DNA from: Janthinobacterium lividum
GTDB lineage: Bacteria > Pseudomonadota > Gammaproteobacteria > Burkholderiales > Burkholderiaceae_D
Length of the DNA stretch: 64,000 bases
Assembly: GCF_034424625.1 (NCBI RefSeq)
Contig: NZ_CP139976.1
Coordinates: 930,001 to 994,000 of the forward strand
Reading direction: 5' to 3'
Of this stretch, positions 53,644-61,798 are shown piece by piece. Position 1 is the first letter of the stretch; every line of letters begins with the position of its first letter. The notes below the pieces were generated by a model. That model did not search any database. It was not told the origin of the DNA and saw nothing but the letters and a program-made list of their open reading frames with translations. Position numbers and translations under genes: made by a program.

Positions 53644-54945
53644 ATGAAGATTGCAGGGAAAACCGCTGCGGAGCTGTTCGCCAGCATCCGTGCTCTGACG
53701 CAGGCTGGCGAACTGGCGCCGGGCCAGGAGTTGCCGACCGTGCGCGAGCTGGCCGCGACCTTGGGCGTCAACCGCAATACCGTGTCGCTGGCGTACAAGC
53801 GCCTGGCGACGGCCGGGATCGCGGTCACGCAAGGGCGATTGGGCACGGCCATCCGCGCACAGCGCGATCCCGGCGAGCAGGAAGGCCTGCTGCCCGGCTC
53901 GCCGCTGGCCGACCTGGGCGGCGGCAATCCTAACCTTGCCTGGCTGCCCGATGTCGGCGCGGCCCTGGCGCGCAAGCCATACCGCCCGCGCCTGTATGGC
54001 GAAGCCACGCTGGATCCGGAGCTGGAAGCCCTGGCGCGGCGCTGGATGGCCGGCGATTGCCCTGAGGGCCACGACATCACCCTGACGAATGGGGCGGTCG
54101 ATGCGGTGGAGCGCCTGCTGGCCGCGTATCTGGTCGCGGGCGACAAGGTGGCCGTGGAAGACCCGTGCTTCGTCAGCAGCATCAACACCTTGCGCATCGC
54201 CGGGCTGCACGCCGTTGGCGTGGCTGTCGATGCCGAGGGCATGCAGGCCGAGGCGCTGGAACGGGCGCTGGCGCAAGGCGTGCAAGCCGTCATCGTGACG
54301 CCGCGTGCGCACAATCCGACCGGATGCAGCCTGAGCGCTGCGCGCGCGGACCAGCTGCGCGCGGTGCTGGCCGCTTACCCGCACGTGCTGGTCATCATCG
54401 ACGACCATTTCTCGCTGCTGTCCGTCGCCAGCTACCAGGACGTGATTCCCCATGCTGCCCGGCGCTGGGCGCTGATCCGTTCGGTATCGAAGATCTTCGG
54501 CCCCGACCTGCGCTTGGCCGTTGTCGCCAGCGACGGGCAGACCGCCCAGCGCCTGCGCCTGCGCCTGGCGCCCGGCACGAACTGGGTCAGCCATCTCCTG
54601 CAGGATGCCGTGAGCGCCTGCCTGTCGTCACCCGAAGTGTCCGCGCAGGTGGCCCTGGCCCGCGCCGACTATGCGCGCCGCCGCGGCATCCTGGCCGATG
54701 CGCTGGCGGCGCAAGGCCTGGTCTGCGCCAGTCCTGCCGATGGACTGAACCTGTGGCTGCCGCTGCCGGGCGGCAGCCAGGCGGCCGTGCTGGCGCTGGC
54801 CCGGCATGGCTGGCTGGTGCGCGGCGGCGAAGCCTTCGGTGTGCAGGCGCCGGCGCAGGGATTGCGGATCACCGTATCGACCATGGACGCAGCGCGTGCG
54901 CAGTCGTTCGCCGGCGTGCTGGCCCAGGTGCTGGGCCGGCCATAG
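53644..54945 (+). CDS. MocR family regulator (GntR helix-turn-helix fused to aminotransferase domain), PtsJ-like
   Basis: About 433 residues. N-terminal GntR winged helix (KTAAELFASIRALTQAGELAPGQELPTVRELAATLGVNRNTVSLAYKRLATAGIAVTQGRLGT) joined to a fold-type I aminotransferase domain with the PLP lysine in RSVSKIFGPDLR and N/P site HNPTG. MocR proteins are transcription factors that sense PLP; PtsJ controls pyridoxal kinase. Several in-frame starts lie upstream (53596, 53599, 53614, 53629). 53644 best fits PtsJ's N-terminus, while AGGAG at 53583 would favour 53596. It is divergent from yggS, another PLP protein, suggesting control of B6 balance. Confidence 0.88.
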   Translation: MKIAGKTAAELFASIRALTQAGELAPGQELPTVRELAATLGVNRNTVSLAYKRLATAGIAVTQGRLGTAIRAQRDPGEQEGLLPGSPLADLGGGNPNLAWLPDVGAALARKPYRPRLYGEATLDPELEALARRWMAGDCPEGHDITLTNGAVDAVERLLAAYLVAGDKVAVEDPCFVSSINTLRIAGLHAVGVAVDAEGMQAEALERALAQGVQAVIVTPRAHNPTGCSLSAARADQLRAVLAAYPHVLVIIDDHFSLLSVASYQDVIPHAARRWALIRSVSKIFGPDLRLAVVASDGQTAQRLRLRLAPGTNWVSHLLQDAVSACLSSPEVSAQVALARADYARRRGILADALAAQGLVCASPADGLNLWLPLPGGSQAAVLALARHGWLVRGGEAFGVQAPAQGLRITVSTMDAARAQSFAGVLAQVLGRP

Positions 54946-54978
54946 TTTTTTAATTCCTCGCCACAGAAAGGGAACATC

Positions 54979-55698
54979 ATGAAAGTCCATTTCATCGTGC
55001 ATGAAGCGTTCGAGGCGCCTGGCGCCTACGAGACATGGGTACGCGAGCGCGGCTACGCGGCCACGTATTCCCGCGTCCACGCCCATGACCCGCTGCCCCC
55101 ATCCATCGCGGACATCGACCTGCTGGTCGTCATGGGCGGACCGCAGTCGCCGTCGACGACGCGCGAGGAATGCCCGCATTTCGACGCCGCCGCCGAACAG
55201 GCCTTGATCGCCGCATGTGCCGCGGCGGGCAAGGCGGTCATCGGCGTCTGCCTGGGGGCGCAGCTGATCGGCGCTGCCCTGGGAGCGCGCCATGCGCACA
55301 GCCCTGAAAAGGAGATCGGCAAGTTCCCCATCATGCTGACGCGAGAAGGACAGGCGAACGACAAGTTCGCCCATTTCGGCGATGTCCTGGAGACCGGGCA
55401 TTGGCATAGCGACATGCCGGGCCTGACTGACAGCGCGAAGGTCATCGCCCACAGCGAAGGCTGCCCCCGCCAGATCGTCGAATACGGCAATCTGGTGTAC
55501 GGATTCCAGTGCCATATGGAGTTCACGCCGGAGGTGGTCGACCTGCTGATCGCCGCCTCAGAAACGGAACTGGCCACGCTGGAGTCGCACCGCTTCGTGC
55601 AGCAGCCAGCGACCCTGCGCGCCCACGACTGGCAGGCCATGAACGGCAAGCTGTTCGGTTTCCTTGACCGGCTCATGCAGGCCTACGCATCGCCGTGA
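54979..55698 (+). CDS. Class I glutamine amidotransferase-like protein
   Basis: A 239-residue stand-alone GATase1 domain, the subgroup annotated as GuaA-like glutamine amidotransferase. The nucleophile Cys is in IGVCLGAQLIG, with the His-x-Glu pair in YGFQCHMEFTPE; MGGPQSPSTTREECPHF gives the oxyanion strand. It may transfer ammonia to a separate synthase or act as a peptidase-like hydrolase (gamma-glutamyl type). It follows the MocR gene by 33 bp with AAAGGGA upstream, so it may be cotranscribed. Confidence 0.88.
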   Translation: MKVHFIVHEAFEAPGAYETWVRERGYAATYSRVHAHDPLPPSIADIDLLVVMGGPQSPSTTREECPHFDAAAEQALIAACAAAGKAVIGVCLGAQLIGAALGARHAHSPEKEIGKFPIMLTREGQANDKFAHFGDVLETGHWHSDMPGLTDSAKVIAHSEGCPRQIVEYGNLVYGFQCHMEFTPEVVDLLIAASETELATLESHRFVQQPATLRAHDWQAMNGKLFGFLDRLMQAYASP

Positions 55699-55726
55699 AA
55701 AAAAACGCCAGCATGATGCTGGCGTT
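55699..55726 (-). terminator. Terminator of psiF
   Basis: AACGCCAGCAT / ATGCTGGCGTT (55704-55726), followed on the minus strand by eight T. It also lies just past the GATase stop and may act both ways. Confidence 0.88.
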
Positions 55727-55748
55727 GTGGGGCAAGCAGACGAGGCGC

Positions 55749-56054
55749 TTATTTTTTCGGCGCGCTCAGGCATTCCTTCATGAAAGCCTTGCGGGCATCG
55801 CCCTTCATGTCCTTGGCGTCGACATTGCATGCCTTCATCTTGTTTTGCTGCGTCATGGCCGGCGCCGGCTTGGCGCTTAGGCATTCCTTCATGAATGCCT
55901 TGCGCTCATCGCCTTTCTTGCCGGCGGCGTCCGCATTGCAGGTCGTCATTTTTGACTGTTGGGCCGTCTTGGCGGCGGGCGCCGCTTCCGGCGCGGCGGC
56001 AAAGGCGGTACTGGCAAACGCGGCGGCGATGCAGAGGGCGAATAATTGTTTCAT
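55749..56054 (-). CDS. psiF: PsiF repeat protein
   Basis: 101 residues with a signal peptide (MKQLFALCIAAAFASTAFAA) and two PsiF repeats, each of the form Q-Q-x-K-M-x-x-C-N...G-D-x-R-K-A-F-M-K-E-C-L-S (about 33-60 and 69-97). The E. coli protein is induced by phosphate starvation; its role is unknown. Each repeat has a Cys pair, probably a disulfide. A good AAGGA ribosome site precedes the start. No Pho box could be placed with confidence. Confidence 0.9.
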   Translation of the reverse strand: MKQLFALCIAAAFASTAFAAAPEAAPAAKTAQQSKMTTCNADAAGKKGDERKAFMKECLSAKPAPAMTQQNKMKACNVDAKDMKGDARKAFMKECLSAPKK

Positions 56055-56319
56055 GGCAAATCCTTGTAGACGCAGTCAGTGGAAGGGGACATGCAACCGG
56101 CAGGCAATGCCGATATGCAGAACGTAACTAACTATATGACATTTATCAACAAAATTTGCAATCGAGTGTGTCTTTTTGTTACTGGCCGGCGCCAGGAACC
56201 TGCCGGCTGCCCCGGGCAGCCATCTTGCGGCGGCAGCCCCCCTGTTTTTTGCTATGCTAGCGACTTTCCACCGGTCGATGCCGCTGCCTTGGCCGGCGCA
56301 CCCTCAATACGGAGTAGTT

Positions 56320-56859
56320 ATGGTCTCGTTGCAAGAGCAGTTTTTAAAGGCCGGCCTGGTCGACAAGAAGAAGGTCAAACTGGCCAACCAGGACAAGAGC
56401 AAGCAAAAAAAGGACGAGCGCAAGAGCGGCACGCAAAGCGTCGACGAAGTGCGCCTGGCCGCGCTCGAGACCCAGCGCAAGAATGCGGAACGCGCGCGCG
56501 AACTGAACGCCCAGCGCGACGCGGCCGCCAACCAGAAGGCCATCGTGGCGCAGATCGCGCAAATGGTGCAAAAGAACCGCCAGAGCAAGGGCAACAACGG
56601 CGACGTGCCGTACAACTTTACATTTAATAACAAGATCGAGCGCATCTACGTGACGGCCGCCGTGCAGGCCCACCTGGTGGCGGGCCGCCTGGTCATCATC
56701 TGCCTGGGCGGCGCCGTGGAACTGGTGCCGCGCATCATCGCCGACAAGATCGCCGAACGCGACCCCGCCATCGTCGTGCGCGTGAAACAGGCCAGCACGG
56801 AAGTGGACGAGGACGATCCGTATGCGGCGTTCCAGATTCCCGATGATTTGATGTGGTAA
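56320..56859 (+). CDS. DUF2058 family protein (YaiL-like)
   Basis: 179 residues, the same length as E. coli YaiL. Seen: MVSLQEQFLKAGLVDKKKVKLANQDKSKQKK, a long charged coiled-coil region (about 40-90), and the conserved C-terminal domain PYNFTFNNKIERIYVTAAVQAHLVAGRLVIICLGGAVELVPRIIADKIAERDP. Probably a nucleoprotein or polysome-associated factor, but function is unknown. GGAG 6 bp upstream fixes the start. Confidence 0.9.
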   Translation: MVSLQEQFLKAGLVDKKKVKLANQDKSKQKKDERKSGTQSVDEVRLAALETQRKNAERARELNAQRDAAANQKAIVAQIAQMVQKNRQSKGNNGDVPYNFTFNNKIERIYVTAAVQAHLVAGRLVIICLGGAVELVPRIIADKIAERDPAIVVRVKQASTEVDEDDPYAAFQIPDDLMW

Positions 56860-56900
56860 GAGGGGGCTTGCCCGGCGCTGACGGCGCCGGGGAGTAATTG

Positions 56901-56980
56901 CGGGCCGGAAGCGGCCCGTTTTTGTTTGTGGCGCATACACGGCGCCACAAACAAAAACGCCACCCGAAGGTGGCGTTTTT
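56901..56980. terminator. Composite three-hairpin terminator between convergent DUF2058 and tRNA-Phe genes
   Basis: First, CGGGCCG / CGGCCCG with a GAAG loop then T5 (56901-56923) serves the plus-strand gene. Last, AAAAACGCCACC / GGTGGCGTTTTT with a CGAA loop (56953-56980) serves the minus-strand tRNA. Between and overlapping both is an 18-bp perfect inverted repeat, arms 56917-56934 and 56942-56959, loop of 7. Confidence 0.85.
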
Positions 56981-56998
56981 GAACGTAAAACATATTCT

Positions 56999-57074
56999 TG
57001 GTGGCCCGGGGCGGAATCGAACCACCGACACAAGGATTTTCAATCCTCTGCTCTACCGACTGAGCTACCAGGCC
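56999..57074 (-). tRNA. tRNA-Phe (GAA), copy 2
   Basis: 76 nt with encoded CCA, identical in sequence to copy 1 at 45179-45254 and in the same orientation. The flanks are also shared: 101 bases around each gene differ at one position. Confidence 0.97.
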
Positions 57075-57084
57075 AAGGTGGCGA

Positions 57085-57090
57085 ATTATA
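57085..57090 (-). promoter_or_regulatory. -10 box of tRNA-Phe copy 2
   Basis: TATAAT on the minus strand, 10 bp before the tRNA; TTGCAT 16 bp further upstream is a plausible -35. Confidence 0.72.
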
Positions 57091-57260
57091 GCAGACCAAA
57101 ACGGGAATGCAAGAGCCGGCTGTGACTTTCCCCCGATTTTCTGCATAGGCAACACATTACTTGCTTGCGGGTCAAATATGATTTGATATAAACGGTATTT
57201 TTCTCAACAAAGGATGGGCGCATAGTGTGGCCATCGTTACTGACTTGAGAGGATTACCGC

Positions 57261-58085
57261 ATGAACGCCACCACCCATCACACCGCCATCCCTGAAATCG
57301 GCCTGGGCACTTTCCGCCTGCAGGGACAGGTCGTCATCGATTCCGTCGCCACGGGCCTGGACGTCGGCTACCGCCATATCGACACGGCGCAAATCTACGG
57401 CAATGAAGCCGAAGTGGGCCAGGCCATCGCCGCCAGCCCCGTCCCGCGCGACGAGCTGTTCGTCACCACCAAGATCTGGATCGAGAGCTTGCGGCGCGAC
57501 AAACTCATTCCCAGCTTGAAAGACAGCCTGCACAAGCTGCAGCTGGAGCAGCTGGATTTAACGCTGATCCACTGGCCGTCGCCGCAGGACGCGATTCCCG
57601 TCGCCGAATACATGGCGGCGCTGGCGGAGGCCAAGGCGCAGGGGCTGACCAAGGCCATCGGCGTATCGAATTTCACGAATGCGCAGCTGCAGCAAGCCAT
57701 CGATACGGTGGGGGCGGCGGAAATCGCCACGCAGCAGATCGAGATCCACCCGTTCCTGCAAAACCGCAAGGTCATCGATTTTGTGCGCAGCCAGGGCATC
57801 CACATCACGGCCTACATGCCGCTCGCGTATGGCAAGGTGATGGCGGACCCCGTGATCGCCGCCATCGCCGCGAAGCACGGCGTGACGCCGGCGCAAGTGG
57901 CCTTGAGCTGGTCGCTGCAGCAGGGCTTTGCCGTGATCCCCTCGTCGACGAAACGTGCCAACCTGGAAGCGAACCTGCATTTCCAGCGCATCACCCTGTC
58001 GCCGGACGAGATGGCGCAGATGGCGACCCTGGAACGGGGCGAACGCCTGGCCAACCCGGACGGCCTGGCGCCGCAGTGGGATTGA
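57261..58085 (+). CDS. dkgB: 2,5-diketo-D-gluconate reductase B (aldo-keto reductase)
   Basis: 274 residues, similar along its length to E. coli DkgB. It reduces 2,5-diketogluconate and related carbonyls (methylglyoxal, beta-keto esters) with NADPH. The AKR tetrad is visible: Asp in [14 protein letters not shown] with the Tyr four residues on, Lys in FVTTKIWIE and His in LTLIHWPSP. The NADPH site is [15 protein letters not shown] and the end, GLAPQWD, matches E. coli's GLAPEWD. GAGAGGA precedes the start. It is coupled to the LLM oxidoreductase gene with 1 bp between. Confidence 0.95.
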   Translation: MNATTHHTAIPEIGLGTFRLQGQVVIDSVATGLDVGYRHIDTAQIYGNEAEVGQAIAASPVPRDELFVTTKIWIESLRRDKLIPSLKDSLHKLQLEQLDLTLIHWPSPQDAIPVAEYMAALAEAKAQGLTKAIGVSNFTNAQLQQAIDTVGAAEIATQQIEIHPFLQNRKVIDFVRSQGIHITAYMPLAYGKVMADPVIAAIAAKHGVTPAQVALSWSLQQGFAVIPSSTKRANLEANLHFQRITLSPDEMAQMATLERGERLANPDGLAPQWD

Positions 58086-58086
58086 G

Positions 58087-59016
58087 ATGGGCGCCATGAC
58101 AAAGCTGGGGCAGGGCGGTTTCAGCATCGGCCTGGAACTGCCGCTCGACAATGACTGGTCGTCCATGGGACGCCAGGTGAATGCGGTCTCCGGCCGCGTG
58201 CCGGGCGAACCTGACCTGAAACAGCATGCGGCACTGGCGAAGCTGGCCGACCGCCTCGGTTTCAGGGCCCTGTGGCTGCGCGACGTGCCTTTGTACGACC
58301 CGTCGTTCGGCGACGCGGCCCAGGTCTTTGAGGTGTTTACCTACCTGGGCTACCTGGCCGGCATCACCGGGAACATCTTGCTGGGCACGGCCGCCGTGGT
58401 GCTGCCGCTGCGCGAGCCCGTGCTGACGCTAAAAGCGGCGGCCAGCGTGGACCAGTTGAGCGGCGGGCGTTTGCTATTGGGCGTGGCCAGCGGCGACCGG
58501 CCCGTCGAGTATCCCGTGTTTGGCCGCGATTTCGACGGGCGCGGCGCCGCCTTCCGCGAGCAGGTCGCCATGCTGCGCGACTGGGGCGAGACGCGTCTGC
58601 CGCCAGGCATCCGTTTGCTGCCCAAGCCAGCCGCGCCCTTGCCCCTGCTGGTGGCGGGCCTGGCGCAGCAGTCGCCCGCGTGGATCGGCGCGCAGATGGA
58701 TGGCTGGCTCGCCTATCCTGGCACGCCGGACGACCATGCGCGGCGCTCGGCGCAATGGCGCGCCGTGGCTGGCGATGACAAGCCGTATGTCAGCTTCATC
58801 CACCTGGACCTGGACGAGGATCCGAACCTGCCGCTGCAGCGTTTTCGTTTCGGCGGCCGCACGGGGCGCCATGGCCTGATTGCGGAACTGCACGCCATGC
58901 GCGCGGCCGGCGTGCGGCATATCGGCTTGCAGCTGCGGCAGAACCGCCGCCCGCTGGCCGAGACGATGCAGGAGATCGCGGACCATGTGCTGCCCGTCTT
59001 TCATGGCGCCGCTTGA
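58087..59016 (+). CDS. LLM class flavin-dependent oxidoreductase
   Basis: A 309-residue TIM-barrel protein of the luciferase-like monooxygenase class: LGFRALWLRDVPLYDPSFGD, GYLAGITGNILLGTAAVVLPLREPVLTLKAAASVDQLSGGRLLLGVASGDRPVEYPVFGRDF, and a late PLLVAGLAQQSPAWI. It uses FMN (or F420 in other phyla) with oxygen; the substrate is unknown. It begins 1 bp after dkgB, so the two are one operon. The frame is open upstream inside dkgB, but the ATG at 58087 fits the family. Confidence 0.9.
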   Translation: MGAMTKLGQGGFSIGLELPLDNDWSSMGRQVNAVSGRVPGEPDLKQHAALAKLADRLGFRALWLRDVPLYDPSFGDAAQVFEVFTYLGYLAGITGNILLGTAAVVLPLREPVLTLKAAASVDQLSGGRLLLGVASGDRPVEYPVFGRDFDGRGAAFREQVAMLRDWGETRLPPGIRLLPKPAAPLPLLVAGLAQQSPAWIGAQMDGWLAYPGTPDDHARRSAQWRAVAGDDKPYVSFIHLDLDEDPNLPLQRFRFGGRTGRHGLIAELHAMRAAGVRHIGLQLRQNRRPLAETMQEIADHVLPVFHGAA

Positions 59017-59082
59017 TCTGGGGCACGTGTCCTGTACTTCCGGACTATCTGAAAAGGGTGGGGCAAACGCTATAATGGCCGC

Positions 59083-60321
59083 ATGAACAGTCCCACTCCC
59101 CCTACCATGCGGCGCTTCATGCATAGCCACAGCGACGTTTGCATCGTCGGCAATGGCGCCATCGCGAAAACCACGGCGCTGGCGTTTGCCCAGGCAGGAC
59201 AAAGCGTCACCCTGTTATCCCCGGTGAGCGCGCCCGCCCCCGCTTCGGCTGCCAAGCCGGTCGAAGCCAGCTGGGACGTGCGCGTGTATGCGCTCAATCA
59301 TACGGCGCACCAGTTGCTGTCGTCGCTGAAGGTATGGGGTGCTTTGGCGCCCGACAGGGTGGCGCCCGTTGACGCCATGCTGGTCAACGGCGACGGCGCG
59401 CAGGCGGGCGGACTCGGTTTCGACGCCTACGGCGCCCATGTGGGCACGCTGGCTTGGATCATCGAAGACCGCAATCTGGGCCAGGCGCTGGACGCCGCCC
59501 TCAAGTTCGCGCCGAACGTCAGCGTGCTGCAGGGCCGCGCCAGCCGCCTGGAATGGACGAATGATTCGGCCATCGTGCACCTCGATGGCGGCGACACCAT
59601 CACTTGCGCATTGGTAGTGGGCGCGGATGGCGCCCAATCGTGGGTGCGGGGCCAGTGCGATATCGGCCTCGATTACCGCGCGTATGGCCAGCGCGGCGTG
59701 GTCAGCAACTTCGCCTGCGAAAAGCCGCACCATGGCGCGGCCCACCAGTGGTTCACGGGCAGCGAAGGCATCGTCGCCCTGCTGCCGCTGCCGGGTGACC
59801 GCGTTTCGCTGGTCTGGTCGGCGCCCGATGCGCTGGCCGATACCTTGATGGCCGAATCGGCCGATGCCCTGGCCGCGCGCCTGGCCGCCTATTGCCACGA
59901 CAAATTGGGCAAACTCACGCCGCTGCAGCCGGAACTGGTGCGCGCCTTCCCATTGACCCTGATGCGTCCGCACGCCATGGTGGCGCCGCGCGTGGCCCTG
60001 GTGGGTGACGCCGCCCACGTGGTGCATCCGATGGCGGGCCACGGCATGAACCTCGGTTTTGCCGACGTGGCGCAGCTGGTCAATACGATCAGCGAACGCG
60101 AAGCGCACCGCGGCATCGGCGACGAACGCGTGCTGGCCCGCTATGCGCGCGCGCGCAAGGAAGACGTGCTGTTGATGCAGCTGGCGACCGATGGCCTGGC
60201 GCGATTATTTGGCGCCGATCTGGAACCGTTGCGCGTGGTTCGCAATTTGGGATTAAACTTGCTGGATAAATTGCCGGCCCTGAAGCGAAAAATGATTGCG
60301 CACGCATTGGGACATCAGTAA
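59083..60321 (+). CDS. UbiH/UbiF family FAD-dependent hydroxylase
   Basis: A 412-residue flavoprotein of the ubiquinone hydroxylase (UbiH/UbiF/COQ6) group: dinucleotide fold VCIVGNGAIAKTTALAFAQAG, the second FAD motif LVVGADGAQSWVRGQCDI, and GDAAHVVHPMAGHGMNLGFADV. These enzymes add hydroxyls to the ubiquinone ring. The first fold reads GNGAIAK rather than GGGPVGA, a divergence that may mark a subgroup. A TATAAT at 59071-59076 looks like a -10; if used, translation may begin at one of the in-frame ATGs at 59107 or 59119 instead. It lies upstream of dsbC, with a terminator between. Confidence 0.9.
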   Translation: MNSPTPPTMRRFMHSHSDVCIVGNGAIAKTTALAFAQAGQSVTLLSPVSAPAPASAAKPVEASWDVRVYALNHTAHQLLSSLKVWGALAPDRVAPVDAMLVNGDGAQAGGLGFDAYGAHVGTLAWIIEDRNLGQALDAALKFAPNVSVLQGRASRLEWTNDSAIVHLDGGDTITCALVVGADGAQSWVRGQCDIGLDYRAYGQRGVVSNFACEKPHHGAAHQWFTGSEGIVALLPLPGDRVSLVWSAPDALADTLMAESADALAARLAAYCHDKLGKLTPLQPELVRAFPLTLMRPHAMVAPRVALVGDAAHVVHPMAGHGMNLGFADVAQLVNTISEREAHRGIGDERVLARYARARKEDVLLMQLATDGLARLFGADLEPLRVVRNLGLNLLDKLPALKRKMIAHALGHQ

Positions 60322-60375
60322 ATATCAGCGAATCTTAAGATATCGCCGGATAATGGCAGGTGTGAAAATTCAAGG

Positions 60376-60404
60376 TCGCCGCAGCTGGTCTGCGGCGATC
60401 GTTT
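60376..60404 (+). terminator. Terminator after the UbiH-family gene
   Basis: TCGCCGCAG / CTGCGGCGA (60376-60398), then TCGTTTT. Confidence 0.75.
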
Positions 60405-60471
60405 TGTCAAAGAGATCATGACGCCGGACCAGAGGCCAGTCCCGCCAGGCGTTTCAAGTGGAGAAGTGATA

Positions 60472-61197
60472 GTGATAAAAATGAGCAGAATCGCATTGGT
60501 ACTGGCCTCGGGCCTGATGATGTCGTGCGCCGGCGCGGAAACGCCGACGGAAGCGAACATCAAAAAGCTGATCGAGCCGCGCCTGGGCGAAGGCGCCAAG
60601 GTCGATTCGGTCAAGGAAACGCCGTACGGCGGCCTGTACGAAGTGCGCACGGGCGGCGATATCCTGTACACGGATAAAGCCGCGCAATACCTGTTCGTCG
60701 GCCACGTCTTCGACGCCAAGACGTCGCAAGACCTGACCAAGGTGCGCCTGGACGAAGTCAATCGCATCAAGTTCTCCGACTTGCCGCTCGATTCCGCCAT
60801 GAAGACCGTCAAGGGCAATGGCAAGCGCGTGATCGCCGTGTTCGAAGATCCGAACTGCGGCTATTGCAAGCGTTTCCGCCAGAATGCGCTGAAGGAAATC
60901 GACAACGTCACCGTCTACACCTTCATGTACAACATCCTGTCGCCCGACTCCATCGTCAAGTCGCGCAATGTCTGGTGCGCGCCGGACCGCAACAAGGCCT
61001 GGGATGACTGGATGTTGAACGGCAAGGCGCCGGCCACGGTGGCCGCCACCTGCGCCAACCCGCATGAAAAAATCCTCGCCCTGGGCCAGCAATTGCGCGT
61101 CTCGGGCACGCCAGCCATCTTCTTTGCCGACGGCAGCCGCATTCCGGGCGCGGTCGATGCGAAGACGCTGGAACAGAAATTCTCGACCATTAAGTAA
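60472..61197 (+). CDS. dsbC: Thiol:disulfide interchange protein DsbC
   Basis: 241 residues (E. coli 236). It repairs wrong disulfides in periplasmic proteins and is kept reduced by DsbD. Seen: signal peptide (MSRIALVLASGLMMSCAGA), N-terminal dimerisation domain (IKKLIEPRLGEGAKVDSVKETPYGGLYEV), thioredoxin fold with active site C-G-Y-C in FEDPNCGYCKRF, second Cys pair (NVWCAPDRN, ATCANP), and cis-Pro in VSGTPAIFFADG. Start: GTG at 60472 fits GGAG 8 bp upstream; the ATG at 60481 is the alternative and sits 17 bp from that site. Confidence 0.94.
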   Translation: MIKMSRIALVLASGLMMSCAGAETPTEANIKKLIEPRLGEGAKVDSVKETPYGGLYEVRTGGDILYTDKAAQYLFVGHVFDAKTSQDLTKVRLDEVNRIKFSDLPLDSAMKTVKGNGKRVIAVFEDPNCGYCKRFRQNALKEIDNVTVYTFMYNILSPDSIVKSRNVWCAPDRNKAWDDWMLNGKAPATVAATCANPHEKILALGQQLRVSGTPAIFFADGSRIPGAVDAKTLEQKFSTIK

Positions 61198-61225
61198 TCC
61201 GGGCTGTCGCCAGGAAGGCTGGACG

Positions 61226-61254
61226 GCGCGCCCTCGCAAGGCGCGCTTTTTTTT
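61226..61254 (+). terminator. Terminator after dsbC
   Basis: GCGCGCC / GGCGCGC with a 7-base loop (61226-61246) and eight T. Confidence 0.9.
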
Positions 61255-61329
61255 GCACTTTTTTCCGCTGTCGTATCATCAAGTGTTGTTCGTAGACGCC
61301 ATAACAATCCAAAAAAGGGGAAGCAGCAG

Positions 61330-61788
61330 ATGATTACCTTGAATATCAACGGACGCGACACGCAGGTCGACGCCGATCCTTCCACGCCCATCCTGTGGGC
61401 GCTGCGCGACAACCTGAATATGACGGGCACCAAGTTCGGTTGCGGCGCGGCCCTGTGCGGGGCCTGCACGGTGCACCTCGACGGCCAGCCGATCCGCTCC
61501 TGCATCACGCCGATTTCCTCGGTGGGCGCGCAAAAGATCACCACCATCGAAGCGATGGAAAACGACCAGGTTGGCAAGGCCGTGCAGGCGGCATGGGTAC
61601 GCCACGACGTGCCGCAATGCGGCTACTGTCAAAGCGGCCAGGTGATGAGCGCCACGGCGCTGCTGCGCACCAACAAGGCGCCCAGCGATGCCGACATCGA
61701 CGGCGCCATGAGCGGCAATATCTGCCGCTGCGGCACCTATCAACGGATCCGCGCAGCCATCAAGGACGCGGCCAAGACCCTGGCCTGA
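61330..61788 (+). CDS. (2Fe-2S)-binding small subunit, isoquinoline 1-oxidoreductase-like
   Basis: A 152-residue iron-sulfur subunit of the xanthine oxidase family. The plant-ferredoxin-type cluster is bound by KFGCGAALCGACTVHL and RSC; the second cluster by CGYCQSGQVM and ICRCGTYQRI. It passes electrons from the molybdenum subunit encoded 10 bp downstream to a c-type cytochrome or similar acceptor; there is no FAD subunit here, as is usual for the IorAB type. No signal peptide: such subunits ride with the Tat-exported large subunit. Confidence 0.93.
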   Translation: MITLNINGRDTQVDADPSTPILWALRDNLNMTGTKFGCGAALCGACTVHLDGQPIRSCITPISSVGAQKITTIEAMENDQVGKAVQAAWVRHDVPQCGYCQSGQVMSATALLRTNKAPSDADIDGAMSGNICRCGTYQRIRAAIKDAAKTLA

Positions 61789-61798
61789 GGAGAGCGAC

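Noticed and set aside
45179..57074. Genomic island between the two tRNA-Phe genes
   Set aside because: Genes between are ordinary chromosomal functions of similar composition; there is no integrase, and the repeat covers the whole tRNA rather than only its 3' end.
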